NCBI RefSeq assembly: GCF_000426885.1
Contig: NZ_AUGF01000023.1
Coordinates: 1-45,805 of the forward strand
Direction: 5' to 3'
Length of the DNA stretch: 45,805 bases
DNA from: Moraxella caprae DSM 19149
GTDB lineage: Bacteria > Pseudomonadota > Gammaproteobacteria > Pseudomonadales > Moraxellaceae
The position numbers were made by a program, and so were the translations under genes. Every line of letters starts with the position of its first letter. The stretch's first letter is position 1. This document shows positions 41,721 through 45,805 of the stretch, one piece after another. The notes beneath the pieces were generated by a model. The model saw only the letters and a program-made list of their open reading frames with translations, was not told where the DNA came from and did no database searches.

Positions 41721-41933
41721 ATGAGAATCATCATCTTAATGCTACCCCTTGTCCTGACCGCTTGTATGAACATGGCAGATTTTTCTGAAAGTAAGCGTCA
41801 AACACTCCAAACCTACCCGACTTACAACCCAAATTGCCAACGCCATATCCCAGCCCCACGCACACCACAAGGCTATCCTGACATGAGTTCGCCTGAATAT
41901 CAAGAAACGCATCATCGCACACATTGCCCCTAG
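41721..41933 (+). CDS. Small lipoprotein
   Basis: The 70-residue protein has a signal peptide (IIILMLPLVLTAC) with lipobox LTAC and a short Pro/His/Tyr-rich mature part (YPTYNPNCQRHIPAPRTPQG). It precedes the YebC promoter. No family is known to me. Confidence 0.65.
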   Translation: MRIIILMLPLVLTACMNMADFSESKRQTLQTYPTYNPNCQRHIPAPRTPQGYPDMSSPEYQETHHRTHCP

Positions 41934-41939
41934 CAAATA

Positions 41940-41968
41940 TTGGCAAATTCGCCCAAACCTTGTATAAT
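41940..41968 (+). promoter_or_regulatory. Promoter of the YebC-family gene
   Basis: TTGGCA (41940-41945), a 17-bp spacer and TATAAT (41963-41968) lie 37 bp before the ATG. Confidence 0.7.
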
Positions 41969-42005
41969 AACCCATTTTATTATTTTCATTTAAAAGGTGC
42001 ATTCT

Positions 42006-42755
42006 ATGGCAGGTCATAGTAAATGGGCGAACATTAAACATCGTAAAGCCAAACAAGACGCCGCAAAGGGCAAAATCTTCACCAAAATCATTCGTGAAAT
42101 CGTCTCCGCCAGTAAAGGTGGCGACCCAGACCCTGCCAACAACCCACGCCTGCGTGCCGTGCTAGAAAAAGCCAACGCCGCCAACATGACCAAAGATGTC
42201 ATCAAGCGTGCCATTGAACGTGGTCAAGGCGGTGGCGAGGGCGACAACGTCCAAGAAATCACCTACGAAGGCTATGGCGTGGGCGGTGTGGCGGTCATCG
42301 TTGAGACCATGACCGACAATGTAAACCGCACGGCGGGCGAGGTTCGCCATGCGTTTAGCAAGCACGGTGGCAACCTAGGCACATCAGGTTCGGTGGCGTA
42401 TTTGTTTAGCAAGCGTGGCGAGATTATTTTTAATGACGTATCTCTTGAAGATAAAGTCATGGAGATTGCCCTAGAAGCAGGGGCAACGGATATTGAAAAT
42501 GACGGCGAGAGTCTGCTTGTCATTACCGAACCCAACGACTTTGGGGCGGTGGTGGACGCACTAGCGGGTGCAGGTCTAAAAGCGGACAATATGGAGGTTA
42601 CAATGTCGCCAAGTACAACTGCGGACATTGATAACATTGATGACGCTCAAAAAGTGCTAAAAATGATTGACATGCTAGAAGATTTGGACGATGTCCAAGA
42701 AGTCTATACTAATGTGAATTTTAGCGATGACGTGATGGCACAGCTTGACGCTTAA
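42006..42755 (+). CDS. yebC: YebC/PmpR/TACO1-family protein
   Basis: The 249-residue protein begins [20 protein letters not shown] and contains [14 protein letters not shown], the unmistakable YebC pattern. Earlier work called the family transcription regulators; newer work shows members relieve ribosome stalling at proline runs. The start at 42006 is favoured by AAGG eight bases upstream over an ATG 9 nt earlier. It is a single-gene unit with its own promoter and terminator. Confidence 0.93.
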   Translation: MAGHSKWANIKHRKAKQDAAKGKIFTKIIREIVSASKGGDPDPANNPRLRAVLEKANAANMTKDVIKRAIERGQGGGEGDNVQEITYEGYGVGGVAVIVETMTDNVNRTAGEVRHAFSKHGGNLGTSGSVAYLFSKRGEIIFNDVSLEDKVMEIALEAGATDIENDGESLLVITEPNDFGAVVDALAGAGLKADNMEVTMSPSTTADIDNIDDAQKVLKMIDMLEDLDDVQEVYTNVNFSDDVMAQLDA

Positions 42756-42772
42756 TTTGCCTATCGTGATGT

Positions 42773-42806
42773 TTGGATATGGCAGAAGTGTCATATCCAA
42801 TTTTTG
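42773..42806 (+). terminator. Terminator after yebC
   Basis: TTGGATATG (42773-42781) pairs with CATATCCAA (42792-42800), followed by TTTTTGTTTTT. Confidence 0.8.
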
Positions 42807-42822
42807 TTTTTAAAGGGGTTTT

Positions 42823-43023
42823 ATGAAAATCGCAAATCAAGTAAACCAATTAGAAGATAAAGATTTTTGCCGTCAATTTATTCGTGCCAATAATGCCATT
42901 GAAGGATTGTTTTTATCTGACGATGATAAAAAATTTATGGATACCATTGACCCTAATATTTCTGATAAAGAATTTGAAAGTTTGTTATTTGCTCATTTAA
43001 ATATTAAAAGCATTGTATGTTAA
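42823..43023 (+). CDS. VbhA-like Fic antitoxin
   Basis: The 66-residue protein contains FIRANNAIEGLFLSDDDKKF, resembling the inhibitory helix motif (S/T-x-x-x-E-G/N type) of VbhA-family antitoxins, which block the ATP site of Fic AMP-transferases. Its stop overlaps the start of a Fic-like frame by 7 nt, the usual antitoxin-toxin coupling. AAGGGG precedes the ATG. The partner is broken, so the antitoxin is now an orphan. Confidence 0.65.
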   Translation: MKIANQVNQLEDKDFCRQFIRANNAIEGLFLSDDDKKFMDTIDPNISDKEFESLLFAHLNIKSIVC

Positions 43024-43366
43024 TAGGCTCATCAAATTCCGATGAAAGAATTGCCGAGCGTTATTTTTATGGCGAAGTGGGCAAAAGTGCTTTGGTAAAT
43101 AAATTTGGCATTCAAGACCAACAAGAATTGTTAAAATTGTTGCCAAGTTTTTGGGTAATTTAAATGCCATTCACCCCTTTATTGACGGCAATGGCAGAAC
43201 CCAAAGGCAAACTTTATTGTTAATCTGTCATCAATATCATTTTACAATTCAAATCAATGATTATTTAAGTCAAAAATATTGGTACAGGTCCGCCGAACAA
43301 AGCCATTATTATGGCGATGATATGGGATTTGAAGAGATTTTAAGAAATATTATATTGGAAACTTAA
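43017..43366 (+). pseudogene. Fic-domain toxin with internal deletion and frameshift
   Basis: The 5' part (43017-about 43135) encodes a Fic N-terminus: ERYFYGEVGKSALVNKFGIQ then DQQELLKL. The 3' part (from about 43136, another frame) reads KFLGNLNAIHPFIDGNGRTQ, the catalytic HPFxxGNGRxxR Fic motif, then ends EEILRNIILET. About 100 residues between them, including the flap, are missing. Fic proteins transfer AMP to target proteins; this copy cannot be functional. Confidence 0.8.
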
Positions 43367-43367
43367 T

Positions 43368-43586
43368 ATGATAACATTAGACCTACCACCACAAATTGAA
43401 CAGCATATCATTGAGCGTGCCGAACAAAAAAGTTTGACGGTCAATGAATTGATTTTGCAATGGGCAAATCAAGATAAGAAAAATAATTCCATTTTATTAA
43501 CCGATTTTGTCAAAACCTTACCTAACCGCTCTCATATTGGTGATGGATTGGCAATTCAAAAGGCATTGCGTGATGAATGGGATTAA
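43368..43586 (+). CDS. Antitoxin of a PIN-domain (VapBC-like) pair
   Basis: The 72-residue protein starts with DLPPQIEQHIIERAEQKSLT then VNELILQW, a ribbon-helix-helix-like DNA-binding start, followed by a flexible toxin-binding end (GLAIQKALRDEWD). It overlaps the toxin gene by 14 nt and starts one base after the broken Fic frame. It would neutralise the toxin and repress the operon. Confidence 0.8.
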   Translation: MITLDLPPQIEQHIIERAEQKSLTVNELILQWANQDKKNNSILLTDFVKTLPNRSHIGDGLAIQKALRDEWD

Positions 43587-43950
43587 GTATTTATTAGACA
43601 CTTGCTTTATTATTGAATTGTACAATGGTCATCAAGAAGTGGTTAAAATCATTGAAGAAAACAAAATTGATTTAACTTATTGTGCCATTAGCCCAATTAA
43701 CCGAATGGAAGTTTTGGGATTTGGTGATTTGGCAGATAATGACAGTCAAAATTTGGAAAAATTATTGGATATTTTAATGACTTTACCAATTGACAGAAAG
43801 ATAGAAGACACCGTCATTGAATTAAGAAAACGCCACAAAATTAAATTGCCCGATGCCATTGTATTAGCAACCGCATTAACCCACAATTTAGAATTATTAA
43901 GCCTTGATATAGGTTTAATAAACAAATACCAAAAAGAAATCACCAATTAA
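43573..43950 (+). CDS. PIN-domain RNase toxin (VapC-like)
   Basis: The 125-residue protein has the PIN acids: D in YLLDTCFIIELYN, E in INRMEVLGF, D in KLPDAIVLATALTH, and D in SLDIG near the end. VapC-type toxins cleave tRNA or rRNA. The ATG at 43573 overlaps the antitoxin end. The length and the pair layout are typical; the pair appears intact. Confidence 0.82.
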   Translation: MNGIKYLLDTCFIIELYNGHQEVVKIIEENKIDLTYCAISPINRMEVLGFGDLADNDSQNLEKLLDILMTLPIDRKIEDTVIELRKRHKIKLPDAIVLATALTHNLELLSLDIGLINKYQKEITN

Positions 43951-43976
43951 GCCGATTTAAATAATTAGGAAACCCA

Positions 43977-45521
43977 ATGACCACCCTATCCGACTATGTC
44001 CGTGCCATTATTACCGCCACCGTTTATGATGTCGCCATTCGCACCCCGCTTGAAAAAGCGGACAAACTCTCCGCCCGTTTTGGCAACGACATTCGCTTGA
44101 AACGCGAAGACCTGCAACCTGTATTTAGCTTTAAACTGCGTGGGGCGTACAACAAAATCAGCCAACTCACGGCAGAGCAAAAAGCAAAAGGCATCATCTG
44201 TGCCTCGGCTGGCAACCACGCACAAGGGGTGGCGTATTCGGCAAATCGCTTAAAAATCAATAACTTAATTGTAATGCCCAAAACCACGCCCGACATCAAA
44301 GTGCAAGCAGTCAAAGCCTTTGGTGGTACGGTGCATTTGCATGGCGACAGCTTTGACGAAGCCAACCGCTATGCCATTGAAAAGTCGCAAACGGACGGTA
44401 TGACCTACATCGCCCCCTACGATGACAAAGCAGTCATTGCAGGGCAAGGCACGGTCGCCCTTGAACTCTCCCAAGACTGGAGAGAGATGGAATATGTGTT
44501 TGTGCCTGTCGGTGGCGGTGGTTTGGTGGCGGGGATTGCGTCCTTTTTGGGCGAGATTGCCCCGCACATCAAGGTCATTGCGGTGGAATCCGAAGGCTCT
44601 GCTTGCCTAAAAGTCGCCCTAGCCGATGGCGAGCGAACTCGCTTACCGCAAGTGAGCCTGTTTGCTGATGGCGTGGCGGTCGCCCAAATCGGTCAAATCC
44701 CCTTTGAAGTGGCGGGTCTCACCAAATCCAACGGGCAAGGCAAGGTCATCGATGACGTGATAACTTGCAATAACGATGAAATTTGTGCCAGTGTAAAAGA
44801 CATTTTTGAAGAAAACCGCCACATCGTTGAGCCGTCTGGGGCGTTGGCACTGGCAGGGCTAAAAAAATATGTCAAACAGCACAACCTAGCAGGTAAAAAC
44901 TGCGTGGCGATTGTCTCGGGGGCAAATATGAACTTTGACCGCCTACGGTACATTGCCGAACGCACCGAGATTGGCGAAAACAAAGAAGCGATTTTTGCGG
45001 TGCAGTTGCCCGAAAAAACGGGGGCGTTTTTGGACTTTTGTCGCACCTTGCAAGGGCGTAACATCACCGAATTTAACTACCGCCTAGACAGCACAAATCC
45101 AAGCGTTGCCCAAGTGTTTGTGGGCATTGGCTTAAAGGACGGTCAGTTTGAACGCACCACGATTATGGACAATCTGGACAAAGGGGGTTACACCGCCTTT
45201 GACTTGACCGATGATGAAGTCGCCAAAACGCACATTCGCTATTTGATTGGCGGACACGGTCGGCTAAATGATGAAAAATTGTTCCGTGTGATGTTTCCAG
45301 AACGCCCCAACGCTCTATTAAATTTCCTTGAAAAACTCGGGCAAGATTTTAATGTTACCCTGTTTCACTACCGTAATCACGGGGCGGCAGAAGGGCGAGT
45401 ATTGGTCGGCTTGCAGGCAGCCGCCCATTCATCACGGCAAATTGTGGACGCATTGACTGAGATTGGTTATGATTGTGAAGATTTAAGTGAAAATGTGGGC
45501 TATGGGGTGTTTTTGAAGTAA
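43977..45521 (+). CDS. ilvA: Threonine ammonia-lyase, biosynthetic
   Basis: The 514-residue protein has the PLP lysine in FSFKLRGAYNK (K53), the phosphate-binding glycine loop VGGGGLVAG and the serine-linked SAGNHAQGVAYSA motif. The C-terminal about 180 residues form two ACT-like regulatory domains (PEKTGAFLDFCRTLQGRNIT and PERPNALLNFLEKLG), which bind isoleucine for feedback control. It converts threonine to 2-oxobutanoate, the first step of isoleucine synthesis. Full length matches E. coli IlvA (514). The start follows AGGA by 8 bp. Confidence 0.95.
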   Translation: MTTLSDYVRAIITATVYDVAIRTPLEKADKLSARFGNDIRLKREDLQPVFSFKLRGAYNKISQLTAEQKAKGIICASAGNHAQGVAYSANRLKINNLIVMPKTTPDIKVQAVKAFGGTVHLHGDSFDEANRYAIEKSQTDGMTYIAPYDDKAVIAGQGTVALELSQDWREMEYVFVPVGGGGLVAGIASFLGEIAPHIKVIAVESEGSACLKVALADGERTRLPQVSLFADGVAVAQIGQIPFEVAGLTKSNGQGKVIDDVITCNNDEICASVKDIFEENRHIVEPSGALALAGLKKYVKQHNLAGKNCVAIVSGANMNFDRLRYIAERTEIGENKEAIFAVQLPEKTGAFLDFCRTLQGRNITEFNYRLDSTNPSVAQVFVGIGLKDGQFERTTIMDNLDKGGYTAFDLTDDEVAKTHIRYLIGGHGRLNDEKLFRVMFPERPNALLNFLEKLGQDFNVTLFHYRNHGAAEGRVLVGLQAAAHSSRQIVDALTEIGYDCEDLSENVGYGVFLK

Positions 45522-45535
45522 AAATATAGAATAGA

Positions 45536-45805
45536 CATCCTGCAAAACTACCCAATCCACCCAAACACGAGCTTTACCCTAAGTTCAAATCTTGCCAATG
45601 ATTTACGATAGGTGGTTGAGAACATTTTAAAGGCCTTAAACTTGGCAAAGATATGTTCTACTCTCACCCGTGTTTTAGACAATAATGCGTTATAATCTTT
45701 GGCTTCTTGTACAAGTGGATATTTCTTAGTTTGTTTTAGTGGCGTAAAGGCTTGCTTGTATAAATGCTGTATGCCTTGATAACCACTGTCTGCTAGGATA
45801 AACTT
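45536..45805 (-). mobile_element. IS5-family insertion sequence, transposase C-terminus and one end
   Basis: From the right window edge (codon ending at 45805) to TAG at 45548-45550 the - strand encodes 85 residues: LADSGYQGIQHLYKQAFTPL then KTRVRVEHIFAKFKAFKMFS, the C-terminal part of an IS5-type DDE transposase, with the catalytic E in RVEHIF. The presumed end is near 45534 (GACATCCTGCAAAAC), about 14 bp from the ilvA stop. The insertion lies downstream of ilvA and does not interrupt it. Confidence 0.8.

Overview
The window is a piece of a gammaproteobacterial chromosome, most likely a Moraxella (Moraxellaceae). This is inferred from the AT-rich housekeeping genes, the many small lipoproteins and a Cas12a-type CRISPR repeat. 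It could not be checked by a search. About 29.3 kb on the left is a transposable, Mu/P2-hybrid myovirus prophage. The remaining 16.5 kb is host DNA.

Prophage (about 1-29321). An IS481-family transposase fragment abuts a small early cassette (280-963, + strand). From about 955 to 19660 everything structural runs on the - strand: a DUF3102-like gene, MuA, MuB, small early genes, HU, GemA, a Mor/C activator, protease/scaffold, capsid, sheath, tube, tail chaperones, tape measure, gpU, gpX and the first third of gpD. From 19676 the + strand carries the rest of gpD, then V, W, J, I, a tail fibre with its assembly protein, a cysteine-peptidase-like protein, an M15 endolysin, Com, an adenine methyltransferase and a terminal moron gene. 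It ends at a Mu-like right end (29321) lodged in an RTX-type gene. The two halves of gpD face each other about 18.7 kb apart. Flipping 955-19660 restores a canonical Mu gene order, so the window carries an internal inversion. The prophage is also decayed: MuB has a small deletion, the protease a 1-nt frameshift, HU an amber codon, and no terminase, portal or repressor is visible.

Regulation can be read directly. Three late promoters share the element TTAAAACNCTTTAAAAGACC placed exactly 16 bp from a -10 hexamer (5930-5973 -, 13063-13106 -, 20935-20978 +). The Mor-family protein at 13367-13708 is the obvious activator. The tail chaperone has a lambda-type GGGAAAG slippery site. Two + strand cassettes (5277-5468; about 6004-7116, Rha-like) with their own terminators interrupt the tail operon.

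The most unusual element is a solitary full-length type V-A (Cas12a) CRISPR repeat at 13145-13181. It lies in the only long non-coding gap of the phage, about 7 bp after a TATAAT box, with no array and no cas genes. It looks like an RNA anti-CRISPR (Racr) or a Cas-regulating crRNA-like RNA. The first 17 nt after the repeat match the phage's own late promoter at 15 positions, next to a TTTA PAM-like sequence.

Host part (29322-45805): a broken RTX gene, a small terminal-inverted-repeat element, two large lipoproteins, a thioesterase-like protein, Rep helicase, an EamA transporter, a lipoprotein, a voltage-gated K+ channel with a zinc ribbon, a small lipoprotein, YebC, a decayed VbhA/Fic module, a PIN toxin-antitoxin pair, IlvA, and the end of an IS5-like element at the window edge.
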